A stretch of 64,000 bases of DNA. Origin: Amphibalanus amphitrite. Lineage: Eukaryota; Arthropoda; Thecostraca; Balanomorpha; Balanidae. Made by a program: the position numbers and the translations under genes. A model generated the notes under the pieces. It was given only the letters and a program-made list of their open reading frames with translations, was not told where the DNA came from and made no database searches. The stretch lies in the NCBI RefSeq assembly GCF_019059575.1, contig NW_024881855.1:496001-560000 (forward strand). The letters are read 5' to 3'. Below, piece after piece: positions 35,707 through 46,100 of this stretch; within the stretch, counting starts at the first letter, position 1, and every line of letters begins with the position of its first letter.

Positions 35707-37284
35707 GGAGAGGCGGGTGTAGGGTGGAGTGCGGTGTGGAAGGATGTGAGAAAGGTGACCGGAGAGAGTCGAGCCGTGAATAATGATTTTCGAGATGGTC
35801 ACGTCAGTTTGAAAGATATCCAAAGCCAGAACATAGAGCTTGTGTTACGATGAAAGATTGCGCAGTTAGTTCGGCCGCCGAGCGCGGTTGGAGGCCCCAA
35901 TTATTTACCACTTATTCAGCAGCGTTCGGGCTGCCCGTATCGATTTCAGGTGATGGTGTTACACTTTCACGATGTGATTTTCGAGCACCGATACCTTAGT
36001 GATAGAAAATACTCTGTTCGTTCTACTGGTTTTTGCTGCTGTTATGCGCTGGACGATATTGGCTTGGTTGTAGTCACTTGTGCTGTTCTGTAGATCCCCT
36101 CTGTTATTAATGCTAATTCCGTTTTAGTTTTGTCTTACGCATTTTATTTTTGTCATCGTTATTTTGTTATGCGTTTATGTTATGCCCATTGGATCTATCT
36201 ATGCCTTGTTTTCTTTGATTCCCAGTAAAGTCGACCTGTTATGCTTAGAACGTCATGACTTACAGCCCCGTTGTTTGATGCGCAATTTCGCTTACCTTGG
36301 CGTTTGCAGATATTTATTTCTTCTTTTGGCACAACATGGGCGTTACCAAGCCGTCGACCTCACGAACAAACTGTGCCTTTGTTGTAACTGGGACGCTATT
36401 TAAAGTTTGCATTGCAGATGAGCCGGTTATATCGGCTTTAAGCCTCATTGTTGTTCAGCGATCAGGGCTTTTCAGACCTCGTGGTCGTCTTGCCCAGTTA
36501 TCTCGAAAACACCTCATGATATCCTGGTTGTGGTTCGTGTTGTGTCCGAGGTGGTGGTGTCTCGTCCTGCTACAGTGACGCCGAATTGATGTCCAAGAAT
36601 TGACAGCTGCCAGTGTAATATGTGCTACAATCAGATGTCTCTATTACTATTTTGCCTTATGTGGTGGAGAGGACAATGACAATCTTGTACACCGGTATTT
36701 TATATTACTTCATTCTGATACGGCTATTTTGTCGATATTTGCATCGCGCGGTCTAGGCCATAGTAACGGTTGTGAATTGTGATGTCAAAGGACCAAATGT
36801 TTGTAAATTATATTTAGCCGCTTGTAAAGGTATTACATATTGCATTTAACTGAATATTACACCCCTTCGTGACTCGTGATAGCATACGTTACCAAGTAAC
36901 CGTGCTCTGAGAACCAATATATTTGTATAAGCACCTTCAAATGGCATTTAGTCGAGTGTCGATCGCAATTGAAGCTGAAGGACAAAGGGTTGGTGAACGC
37001 TGCGCGGTATCCCACCGACCCACCAGAAGACTGCTTTCACTCGATGACTGGGAACGGAACGGATGCATAGGTATAATCATTCGCGTCTTCTGGCATGTCC
37101 ATCAATCTAGCAGCAGACTGATATTCGCGAATCTGCTGCTGACATTCAGCCGAACCGAAAATGCTGCTCCGGCAGCGACTTTGTGCGCATCGTAATCAGG
37201 ACGTTACGCTCTCTCTGCCAGTACTGAGTACTGACCAAGTCGCGCGTCTCTAGCCAGCCACAAAAACTCACAGACATCTCGATG
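35707..37284. other. Intergenic between convergent AIFM3 and NOP10
   Basis: AT-rich sequence that includes the AIFM3 3' UTR. No canonical AATAAA was found close after the stop codon and no further gene is supported. Confidence 0.4.
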
Positions 37285-37290
37285 TTTATT
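37285..37290 (-). promoter_or_regulatory. Poly(A) signal for NOP10
   Basis: TTTATT on the plus strand reads AATAAA on the minus strand, about 250 bases downstream of the NOP10 stop codon. Confidence 0.45.
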
Positions 37291-37538
37291 TACAAAACGC
37301 GTGTAATGATTAAACCCCATTCATCGGTGACGACTACGTCGCTTTCAGATCGACCATCACGGTGCTAGATTATGGTCGCGAGTCGTGGCACCACTTCGCA
37401 AATCCCATGGTCACATGATTCATAAGATGTATGAACTGCGTGACCGGTACAATCTTCCGACACCGTGCGATACCGAAGGATGCCCTCTGGCACAATGTCC
37501 ATTGTCCCCTTTGGTGTGACACCGGAGCCACCCGTCTC

Positions 37539-37733
37539 TCAGCAGGCCACCTTGGCCTTCTGGATGGGCAGCAGCCCGAAGCGGCGCTTGATGGTGATCC
37601 TTTCTCGCGAGTACTTGTCTTCGGGCGAGAAGCGGGCCGGGTGGGCAGACGTGGTGGGTCGCCCGTCTTCCGAGACCTTTTTCAGGGTGTACACCCGGTT
37701 ACCACTCTCATCCTCAGTGTACATCAGGTACAT
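37539..37733 (-). CDS. NOP10: H/ACA ribonucleoprotein subunit NOP10, 64 aa
   Basis: NOP10 is a core protein of H/ACA small nucleolar RNPs with dyskerin, NHP2 and GAR1. It is needed for rRNA pseudouridylation and pre-rRNA processing in the nucleolus, and for telomerase RNP stability in vertebrates. The whole 64-codon protein, the length usual for the family, sits in one exon. It begins [19 protein letters not shown], continues [21 protein letters not shown] (a signature of the family) and ends KAKVAC. The start codon has a good context (CTGCCACCATG). A minus-strand acceptor TTATTACAG lies about 22 bases before the ATG, so a non-coding 5' exon upstream is likely. Confidence 0.97.
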   Translation of the reverse strand: MYLMYTEDESGNRVYTLKKVSEDGRPTTSAHPARFSPEDKYSRERITIKRRFGLLPIQKAKVAC

Positions 37734-37990
37734 GGTGGCAGCGGTAAAGTGCGGTCTGTAATAAAAGAAAGCAGCATATTGATGACATGGGAGGAGAAAG
37801 CTTCTGCAGATAGCTTCTTGAGTAAAGGGTCTGATTACTCGAAAGGGTACCTAATGACCTTTACTTAAAAAAAAATACTTAAGGTGTAGGTCCTATGATG
37901 TGGCAATAGATGTGGCTTAATTTCACATCGAGGTGAATCAGGGTGAGAATTGAATAGGTAATTAAAAGTGAAGGCTGTCAACACAATACA

Positions 37991-40773
37991 TTAAAGGGAC
38001 CCTCCCACCTTCAAAAAAGTTAATGAATTGGCATAAAAGTGATGTAGCGTGAATCACAAAGAGCGAAAATGAACATCTACCAAATTTTACCGGAAAATAT
38101 TCACCCGTTTTCGAGATATAAGACTTTTATTTTTGTTTACTTTTTGGGAAATCCGCTGTTTCTATGACGTCACATAAAGGTTTTCTTTACGTCGGCATTT
38201 GGAAGCAATAGTTTGGTATCAAAGTGCGACAAATATTGCGCGAATGATGCGTTTATCTTATCAAGGTCAATATATGATGGCCAATGAAGGATTCCAGGAC
38301 AATTCTTCTTATGGCATTTCTTCGTATCGCAATTCTTCGTCTGCAAATCTTCGTCAGGGCATTTATTCGTATCGCATTACTTTGTCTCGCATCAGGGTAT
38401 ATGAAAATCGGCTCGCATTTCTTCTTCAACGCAAATATATGCAAGAGTAAGCATTGAGGGACAAATAAATGCACCGACGAAGATTTGTAGACGAAGAAAT
38501 GCGGACGAAAAATTGTGCTACGAAGAAATGTCATGCGAGGATTTGTTCGGGTACCATGACATTTATGTGATTTCAAAGTCAAGGTTCACAGCTGATTTGC
38601 TAAATCAAGCCAAGAATCCAAACTATCAAAAAACTATAAATATTTGTTTGTCTGTCACAGAGGTCTCAAGCGATATAAGGTTTACATATGTTGAATCAAA
38701 AATCTACTGCCACAACTCACATCTCCTGCCTTAGTTTATCATTGTTGTTTTAACTTGCTTTCAAGAGAAACGGAAGCCAGTATCTGATATCACTTCAGAT
38801 GATTGTTTCAAGATCTGAGTTCAAATGGAAATAAAAGCAAGATCAAGATGAAACAGGGATTATTGCTGTTAAAGTAGTTTGGCCATGATACAACAAGCAC
38901 ATAAATCATTAGCCAAATCAAATACTGGTTGGTTTGTCAAGATGTTTGTTGTCTGTCGTCTGTCGAGCTGCTATGAACACTGAACGCTCTCACTCTTACT
39001 TTGAAGAGAGTAGTTTAAGTTGAATGGTAGTGAGCTGTAATTAGACAAAGCAGCTATTCAGTGCTCACATCAAGCCAGGCTAGGAAATGGCATCAACTGT
39101 GGTGGGAGGAAGCAGGTTCGGCAGCCCTATATGTTGTAAACTTCTGTTGTGTCTTGTGTTTGATCAACTGATGTTTTCTGCTGTTTTGTGCAGTGATAGT
39201 AGCAGGTAACTGCATGCTTGTCAAATTATGTGAATAAACGAATTCATAACATTGCATTTTTCTCTCCATGCAAGGAACAAGTAAGATGTTGTAGAAAATG
39301 TAATAGAGGGCTGCATTGCTGATTTTGCACTTTATCAGAGCTTTATTTAGAATTGCTTTCCTGAAAGCTACACACAGACCACAGTACTGAAATTCACAAT
39401 GTCATAGCTTTTGGCAGAAAAAAAGAAAAGACTTACCTAGGTAAAATTGGCTGAAAGTATGGCAGAGCAGGTCTTGATGCGTATGCCCATCCGTGTGCTT
39501 GCCGAAGCCGAACTGACTGCAACACATTAACTCTGACCCACCATGGTGGCTGGCATATCCTGAACTTTCACCACTCTAAACAAGACAACTTTCAGCCCTC
39601 AGCATTGTATTAAAACACTGTACATGACACTCAAAATTTGTTTCAGTGCCATCCACGGACAACATCAGTCGCCATTCACCAGGCCAGTAAAAACAGAATA
39701 GATAATAGCTTCAAACCCATGTAGTCAGAGTTACTAGGTCTGCACCTCAAAACAAAATCCAGGTGACATTCACCACGCCAGTAAAAAACAGGTACTTAGG
39801 TAACGTAACAGCTTCAAATCTGGTAACATGTTGGTCGGACTTTACACTACCATATTTACATGGAATAATATGATACCAAACAATAGTGCAACCATTCTGG
39901 ATAACAAAAGTGTATGATAAAATTAATTTAGAAAACTTTGGCAGCATGATTTACGAGCACAGGCAGCCTGGCAGGTGTTACCTACCAGCCTTCTCAATGC
40001 TCGTAAAACCAACATTGTGGTTTTGATTTTTCCTTACATGATAACACACTTGGCTGCAATGGCACATTTAATTTAATACTGTGAAAAGACCAGTTATAAC
40101 CACTTCACAAGCACAATTGCACCTCATGCCGACATCCTTTACCAAAGACAGTCAGCAGCGTCTTTCGTCAAAACTGGATGATCAATCCCCTTTCAACTGT
40201 TAACATCAAAAATATTTCTTCATGGTGTGATCTCCATATGGAAACCTTGCAGGAAAAGAATTAATGTCAATTGTCAGCTCTTCAAAATTTCTTTGGACTT
40301 TAACTTGGAGTACCATATCCAGTTTGCTTTGATATTTTGTTTTTTATTCCATGTTGAAGTTGAACACCAAGCTCCAGATATAGCAGGCAGCTTGATCATC
40401 TTCGGCCTTGGTATAATATCAGTCCAAGTTCCAGTGGTGGGTATCTTCTAATATTCAAATTAAAATGAAAAGCAATAGGCTTTCTCAGCGCCGACGACGG
40501 ATTTCACGTTGATAACAAAGGGAGCTCAAGGTCAGCAAAACTCGGGTTCAAGGAATGGCGGGCGTTGAAATGACTGCTGACGTCATCAAGAAACCGCTAA
40601 TGGTTAAGAGATAGGGACTAAGCTGGTCCCACCCTGCAAGTAAAGGGAAGAAATTTCTTGAACACCATAAAGCTGCGGGGGTTGCGACCAGGATAAATGG
40701 TGGTTTCTGAGCCTGGCCGCAAACTTGGCTATCTCAACTCAAAACTAATGTTAAGGTGGGATGGTCCCTTTAA
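37991..40773. mobile_element. 2.8-kb element with TTAAAGGGACC inverted ends
   Basis: Left end TTAAAGGGACCCTCCCACCT and right end, read inward, TTAAAGGGACCATCCCACCT: 20-bp inverted repeats with one difference, on a TTAA. The interior is AT-rich with no long open frame. Its left part holds a fold-back region (38296-38545) built from TTCTTCGTATCGCAA-like words and their complements (GACGAAGAAATG). It is probably a non-autonomous DNA transposon with an internal nested insertion. Confidence 0.6.
38296..38545. repeat. Fold-back repeat of TTCTTCG / CGAAGAA words
   Basis: The left arm repeats TTCTTCGTATCGCA and TTCTTCGTCTGCAAATCTTC at short intervals; the right arm contains GACGAAGATTTGTAGACGAA and TACGAAGAAATG. 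The arms can pair over about 100 bp. It lies inside the larger element. Confidence 0.55.
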
Positions 40774-41642
40774 GTGATAGAAGAATGACTGCATCTCATG
40801 AGATGAGCTGGAAACTAGAGCATTTTATGATAACCCAGGTGGCAGGTCCGTCCCTGATCCTGGCAACTAATAGAGTCAAGGAGAGGGTCACTGGCAGTGG
40901 TAGAAGACCACTGGATTGGGTATAACATGTATTGTGGGATGTCTTTGCATTTTTATGTTAAATCATTATGTTGCCCAAAAATTTTGCTCCATAGGACCTC
41001 AAAGTCTCTTAATTAAGGCTAACATTTTTTGAATGCTTGTTGATTGGCTGGTCAAATATGCAGGATTTTGATAACTAAGCCAGTGAAAACTACTTCAAGG
41101 TCCACATCTGGAATTGGTTATTTCTTCTGCTGGACCAGACTTGCATCCTTGGGCACACCTGGTGATGTAACATCATAACATGCCTTGGGAAGAGCTGTGG
41201 CTAATATGACAATGGAAATTCCCTGGATGATGGCAGTCAAAACTCTTTGCAAAAGCCAAGACACATCTCTGAGTCTGAGGTTCTAGTAGGTTGCCTTAGA
41301 AATCTGACCACCAATATCCTGGAGAAGTTTGGCTGCGTCTTTTGAGCTCGAGTCTGACTACTTCCATGGTCTCAGTCTCCAGTTCAAACGAGTTCCACTG
41401 TTATTGGAGTGAATACCTATCAGCAGTCTGAAAGACTGAAACATTGATCTGCATACTCAGCTACTAAGTAATGGAATAAATAAACTGAACTTTTTTATTG
41501 ATACCATTCCACATTTCACTCGCTCATCGCTCATTCGTCGCCCTGAAGGCCTTTTGGTGGTGAAATCAATGAATGGCAGAAACACGCTATTTGTAAAGCA
41601 ATGGAGAATATTTTGTACATCGTAAACGCAGGGAAAGGGTGA
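40774..41642. other. Intergenic, no gene recognised
   Basis: No supported coding sequence or clear repeat was seen. Confidence 0.4.
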
Positions 41643-41905
41643 AGGCCTGGCTACACTATGCGTTTTCTGCGTGCGTTTTTTGCGTGTTTGCGTGTTTTGC
41701 GTGATATCGTGCTAGTAAAAAATGATATTACGTTTTTGTAGTGTTTTTTCATATTCAATTTTAGTTAATATAAGAATTGCATTACCTTTTATACATAACT
41801 TATGTAAAAGTTTTATTAAATATAGCTTTCTTCTAGAACGATATTACGCAAATCACGCAAATACGCAAAAAACGCACGCAGAAAACGCATAGTGTAGCCA
41901 GGCCT
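41643..41905. mobile_element. Palindromic MITE with AGGCCTGGCTACACTATGCG ends
   Basis: A 263-bp element with long inverted repeats. The left begins AGGCCTGGCTACACTATGCG, then TTTTCTGCGTGCGTTTTTTG; the right ends with the complement (CGCATAGTGTAGCCAGGCCT). The arms are over 40 bp with few mismatches, and the centre is AT-rich. No coding capacity. Confidence 0.75.
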
Positions 41906-42520
41906 TAACAATACAACAAAAAATGATAATTAATCACAGATACTCACCACAAACCCCTCTTAGCCTCTCTTAGCTTACCCGAGAGCTTACCCACGTGTGT
42001 AAATATAAATGTAATGGCGCACTTCTGCGCCGATAAATGGTCTGCTCATTCTGGATGAAATAGAAATACGTTCGCTAGTCGAACATTTCTTCTAGCCTAC
42101 GATTGGTCGTTAAGTCCAAAGAGCAGAAGTACTTCACTCCCATTGGCCAACTACGTGAGCATTATACTTTCTTCTCATTTAGAATACGATCTCATACATT
42201 TCAGCGCTTCCACGCGTTTTTGAGTGAAGACCGTAAAGACCGTAAAGACGATTGTGATATTGAACTTTCTGAAGGTAAATTATAAATTATTATTTGATTA
42301 AAGCTCACCTAAATCAGAAAACCTGCTAGACAAGGTAATCAACTTCTAATTTCAGTCATTGAGAATATTCATAAGCACTCATGGCTTCATCAGATTAGGG
42401 CTACGGTGATTGTTTCAGTTTCTCAGGTCAAGGTACTTTTTTAAATCATTTCAATTTCATCGTTTGGGATGGCGACAGTTTTGTAAACTTTTTGGGAATA
42501 AATACGTCTTACTTTTATTA

Positions 42521-42625
42521 GCCCCGCGTTCGATGTCTCGGACGACGAAGGAAGATTCTCTGTCGTCCTGCCAATCCCGTTCAAGGTCAGCGGGGCTCGG
42601 CTGTAGGGAAGAAAGTAAACTGGTT
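42521..42625 (+). mobile_element. Truncated copy of the GGACGACGAAG MITE
   Basis: The segment GTTCGATGTCTCGGACGACG, followed by GTCGTCCTGCCAATCCCGTT and AGCGGGGCTCGGCTG, matches the left part of the palindromic element at 53664-53817. Its right arm is missing; the LINE 3' end begins about 75 bases further on. Confidence 0.6.
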
Positions 42626-42803
42626 TGGAAATTGGGGATCTCAGATCAAAAGGCTTCAAAGTGGAACAAGAAGTGGAGCCATGCCGCATGTTAAAACATA
42701 CTTATACTTATACTTACTTATACTTATAGTATGCGGAATTTAGGAAGGCCTTACGGCCTCTTGGATCCGGACGTGACGAGCTATGTGTCAGTGTGTCACT
42801 GCA

Positions 42804-45029
42804 TCAGTCATTGAAGTGTAAGGTGTACTTGGCGTGAGCCCAGTGTTTGTCAAGCCTGGCCTTGAAACTGTTGACAGAGGGCGCATCGACCACAGCAGGG
42901 GGCAGAGAGTTCCAGTCGTTTAGGACTCGTATGTTGAAGGCGTTCCGCCGCACCCTGGAGACAGCTCTTGGTTTGGACAGTTTCCACTTGTGTCCCCGAG
43001 TTCTGGTCGTTGTTGCCGCGGTAAAGAATTGGGATGGGTCAACATCCACTCCCCGTCGAAGCACCTGGTAGACCAAGATCATGTCGCCCCGTCGGCGCCG
43101 ATAGTAGAGCGATGGCAAGTCCAGGCTCCGAAGTCTCTCCTCGTATGGCAAGTGGCGGATGCTGGCAACCAGTCTCGTGGCTCTCCGCTGTACACGCTCA
43201 ATGCGCTTCTGATCTTCTCGGTTGAAAGGTCCCCACACCACGTTGGCGTACTCAAGGTGGGGGCGAACCATAGTCCGGTAGAGCATTGGAAGTGTAATCT
43301 CGTCAATGACTCCGAAAGATCGTCGGATGACAGTCAGGATGTGCGACGCTCTGGCTATGACAGCGGCGGCCTGTTCCCGAAACTTGAGCTGGCTGTCTAT
43401 CTTGACTCCCAGGTCCTTTTCCACCAAAGTCTGTTCTAACTGGGTGTCTCCCATGTGGTATATATGATTGGCGTTTCGAAGACCCAGGTGCAGGGACTTG
43501 CACTTCGACTGGTTGAAGGGAAGCTGCCAGTTTTCGGACCATCTCAGCAGAGCGTCGAGGTCTCTCTGCAAGGTTACAGTATCCGCAGCCTGACCGACAC
43601 TTCTATAGAGTTTTGTGTCGTCTGCGAATAGCTTAAGCCCTGATGAGACACAGGCCGGCAAGTCATTAACAAAGACCAGGAACAACAAGGGACCTAGAAC
43701 CGTCCCCTGTGGTACGCCGCTGGTAACTGAAACCCAGTCCGACTTTGTACCATTAATTGTCACGCGCTGCTGTCGGTCAGTAAGGAATGCCCTGATCCAC
43801 TCGAGTAGGCGACCCCCAATACCACAAGATTGGAGCTTCAACAGTAGGCGCTGGTGGGGTACCGAATTGAACGCCTTACTAAAGTCCAAGTACAGGGCAT
43901 CGACCGGGTCTCCTTCCTCCAGTGCACGGGTCCAATCTTCAACAGTTTCAAGAAGCTGCGTAGAACACGACCTCTTCTGTCTGAAGCCATGTTGCAGGTT
44001 GCTCAGCTGATCAGTATCGATGAGGAACGTCATCATCTGGTCACGAACCAATGATTCAAGGACCTTGCATGGCACGGCCGTCAATGTCACTGGTCGGTAA
44101 TTTGCAGGGCTGTCCTTCACTCCCTTCTTAAAAATGGGGACGATCTCATCCCTGCGCCAGTCGCTTGGTAAGGTGGAGTTGTTCAATGAAGAACGGAAGA
44201 GGCGCGCCCATGGTTCTGCCATAACCAGTGCCGTTTCCCGCAGGATGCGAGGATGCAGTCCGTCCGGTCCCTGAGAGCTGTCTATCTTTAGGTTCAGCAG
44301 TTTCTCCCTGACCGCACCAGTGCTGATATCAATGTTGGTCAGTGGGGGTCCAGGGTAAACAGGTGGTGGTGCCGGCAGAACGGGGTCCTCGGTCGTGAAC
44401 ACACTGTGGAAGAAGTGATTGAGCAGGTTAGCCTTATCACGATCCCCACGAATCATCGTTCCGTCCTCTGCTTTCAAGTCCTCCACTCTAGTCTTGGTCC
44501 GTAGTCGAGTGCCTGCATACCGCCAGAACCCTTTAGCGTTCGTTCGTAGATTCGTCGCCAGATGTCTCTCGAAATTCGCCCGCAGGTTCCGAGTGAGTGT
44601 TCGGAGCTTGTTGCGCGCACGACAGAATCGGGCATAGTCGATCGTGTCTCTGGTTTGCATGTACTGCAGCCACAGTGTCCGTTTTTGCTTCTTTAACCGA
44701 ATGGCTTCGTCATTAATGTAGATATTCTTGTTTTTCCGTTTTGACTTGGTAAAGGGTATGCAAGTGGTAGAGTGTTCCAAGAGTTTGGCCTTGATAAAAT
44801 CGTACATGGCGTGCGTATCTAGAGACGTACTTGATGGCCACTCTACTTCAGACATTAATTGGTTGAGCAGTGTGAAGTTACCCTTGTTGAAACTGAGGTG
44901 GCGCTCCAAAGACTCAGTGGGAGGACAGTAGCATGCCACTTGGAACTGGAGCATGATGTGGTCGCTTGTCCCCAAGCCAGAGGGCTGTTCACGGGCCCTG
45001 TGTGCGGTTGGACCGCACACAGCCTCCAA
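42804..45029 (-). CDS. LINE reverse transcriptase, up to 741 codons
   Basis: The frame holds the RT fingers and palm: IDSSQGPDGLHPRIL, NYRPVTLTAVPCKVLE, motif A VDALYLDFSKAFNSVPH, motif B TSGVPQGTVLGPLLF, motif C LKLFADDTKLYR with the catalytic Asp pair, then TLVEKDLGVKID, SHILTVIRRSFGVID and the C-terminal RRNAFNIRVLNDWNSLP. This arrangement is typical of CR1/L2-type LINEs. The first 15-20 codons come from the inserted short element, so the genuine LINE part starts near GLGTSDHIMLQF. With more than 700 codons free of stops, the copy is likely young. Confidence 0.9.
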   Translation of the reverse strand: MEAVCGPTAHRAREQPSGLGTSDHIMLQFQVACYCPPTESLERHLSFNKGNFTLLNQLMSEVEWPSSTSLDTHAMYDFIKAKLLEHSTTCIPFTKSKRKNKNIYINDEAIRLKKQKRTLWLQYMQTRDTIDYARFCRARNKLRTLTRNLRANFERHLATNLRTNAKGFWRYAGTRLRTKTRVEDLKAEDGTMIRGDRDKANLLNHFFHSVFTTEDPVLPAPPPVYPGPPLTNIDISTGAVREKLLNLKIDSSQGPDGLHPRILRETALVMAEPWARLFRSSLNNSTLPSDWRRDEIVPIFKKGVKDSPANYRPVTLTAVPCKVLESLVRDQMMTFLIDTDQLSNLQHGFRQKRSCSTQLLETVEDWTRALEEGDPVDALYLDFSKAFNSVPHQRLLLKLQSCGIGGRLLEWIRAFLTDRQQRVTINGTKSDWVSVTSGVPQGTVLGPLLFLVFVNDLPACVSSGLKLFADDTKLYRSVGQAADTVTLQRDLDALLRWSENWQLPFNQSKCKSLHLGLRNANHIYHMGDTQLEQTLVEKDLGVKIDSQLKFREQAAAVIARASHILTVIRRSFGVIDEITLPMLYRTMVRPHLEYANVVWGPFNREDQKRIERVQRRATRLVASIRHLPYEERLRSLDLPSLYYRRRRGDMILVYQVLRRGVDVDPSQFFTAATTTRTRGHKWKLSKPRAVSRVRRNAFNIRVLNDWNSLPPAVVDAPSVNSFKARLDKHWAHAKYTLHFND

Positions 45030-45229
45030 GCTCCGCCCACTGCGTCCCTACGTCAGCCTTCCGTCACCGCACACAGCGACCGCTGTGGCCGGTCGGGACC
45101 GGCCACAGGAATCCGTCCACCGCACGCAGCCGTGACGTCAGAGCCGCCTACCCATCCCCTACCCCCACGCCTGCTGGACGCACCGCACACACCGCACGCA
45201 GCAGTGTGCGGTGCCCGTGAACACCCCTC
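44980..45229. mobile_element. Short inverted-repeat element inserted in the LINE
   Basis: Ends are GAGGGCTGTTCACGGGC and, inward from the right, GAGGGGTGTTCACGGGC (17 bp, one mismatch). The interior is GC-rich with several CCGCACAC/GTGTGCGG words, so the ends can fold further. No coding capacity. It splits the LINE coding region. The target duplication is unclear, perhaps only 2 bp. Confidence 0.65.
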
Positions 45230-45635
45230 AGGCAGATATTCCAAGTTCTTAACCATGGCCTCTTCAGATGACAAGATTAAATCAAGCGTGTGGGGTGTTT
45301 CACCGAGCCTAAATCTGGTAGGCTTGTCAACATGCTGGTAGAGAAATGCATCGTTCAACAGGTCAGCAAACCCATGTGAACAGTGCGAGGGAGGGGCTGA
45401 GGAAAGACCCACTTGCCAGTTGATCTGCGGCAGATTGAAATCGCCTGCAATAATTACATGTGTATATCTAGAGCTGGTAGCCTGCTTGAATAGAGATCCA
45501 ATCTTGTTTAGATCTTCTTCGGCAGAACCAGAGGGGCTTCGATAAATACAGCCAAGTAAAACATGAAACATAAAGGTCATACCTGTAGCAGGAAAATGAA
45601 CTCACTAAGTGATAATTAGTCAATCATTTTTTATA

Positions 45636-45913
45636 CTGATGATGATTGGAAAATGCTTAAAAAATAGAATGTGGAGGTTCAGCTAGTTACCTGCAAAGTG
45701 CAAACTGCAATGGTTTCCATGATCACCATATTGATTGAATTACTAGGATTGGACCTGTGCCACAGTTCACCAAAAGCAGAAAACTTGCCTGTGCCACAGG
45801 TCCAATCCTAGCAATTCAATCATTATTACGATCACAGAAACCATTGCACCTTGCAGGATGCAGGTGGTAACTAGCTGAGTGTTCTCATTCTATTTTTTTA
45901 AGCATTTTCCCTG
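45636..45913. mobile_element. Long palindromic MITE upstream of RPF1
   Basis: Two arms of about 120 bp are inverted copies: AAAATGCTTAAAAAATAGAA at the left matches TTCTATTTTTTTAAGCATTT at the right. Inside, TAGGATTGGACCTGTGCCAC pairs with GTGCCACAGGTCCAATCCTA around a short loop. It lies about 190 bases before the RPF1 start codon, within the probable 5' leader or promoter. Confidence 0.75.
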
Positions 45914-46100
45914 CGCTGATACTGAGTGGGTTCCTATCTTGTGCCTTTTGTTCAGTTTTTTTAGGTTAAGTATCTTCTGTGCATTATTGACAGCATTTTG
46001 TTTGCAATATGTTCTTAGTTCTCTGAGCATAACTAAAATAGTATATCTGATAGGTTGATACATTTCTTCACAGGCATTTTGCTCTTCACAGATATAAAAC

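Larger units (their letters stand above)
42698..45590 (-). mobile_element. CR1/L2-like non-LTR retrotransposon, 5' truncated
   Basis: Read on the minus strand, the element has part of an apurinic endonuclease domain (GCIYRSPSGS, then IIAGDFNLPQINW), an intact reverse transcriptase frame and a CR1-type C terminus, and ends in a tandem (TATAAG)n tail. The N-terminal half of the endonuclease is absent. A separate 236-243-bp inverted-repeat element (44980-45229) sits between endonuclease and reverse transcriptase and puts them in different frames. A shorter relative lies at 26114-26758. Confidence 0.9.
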
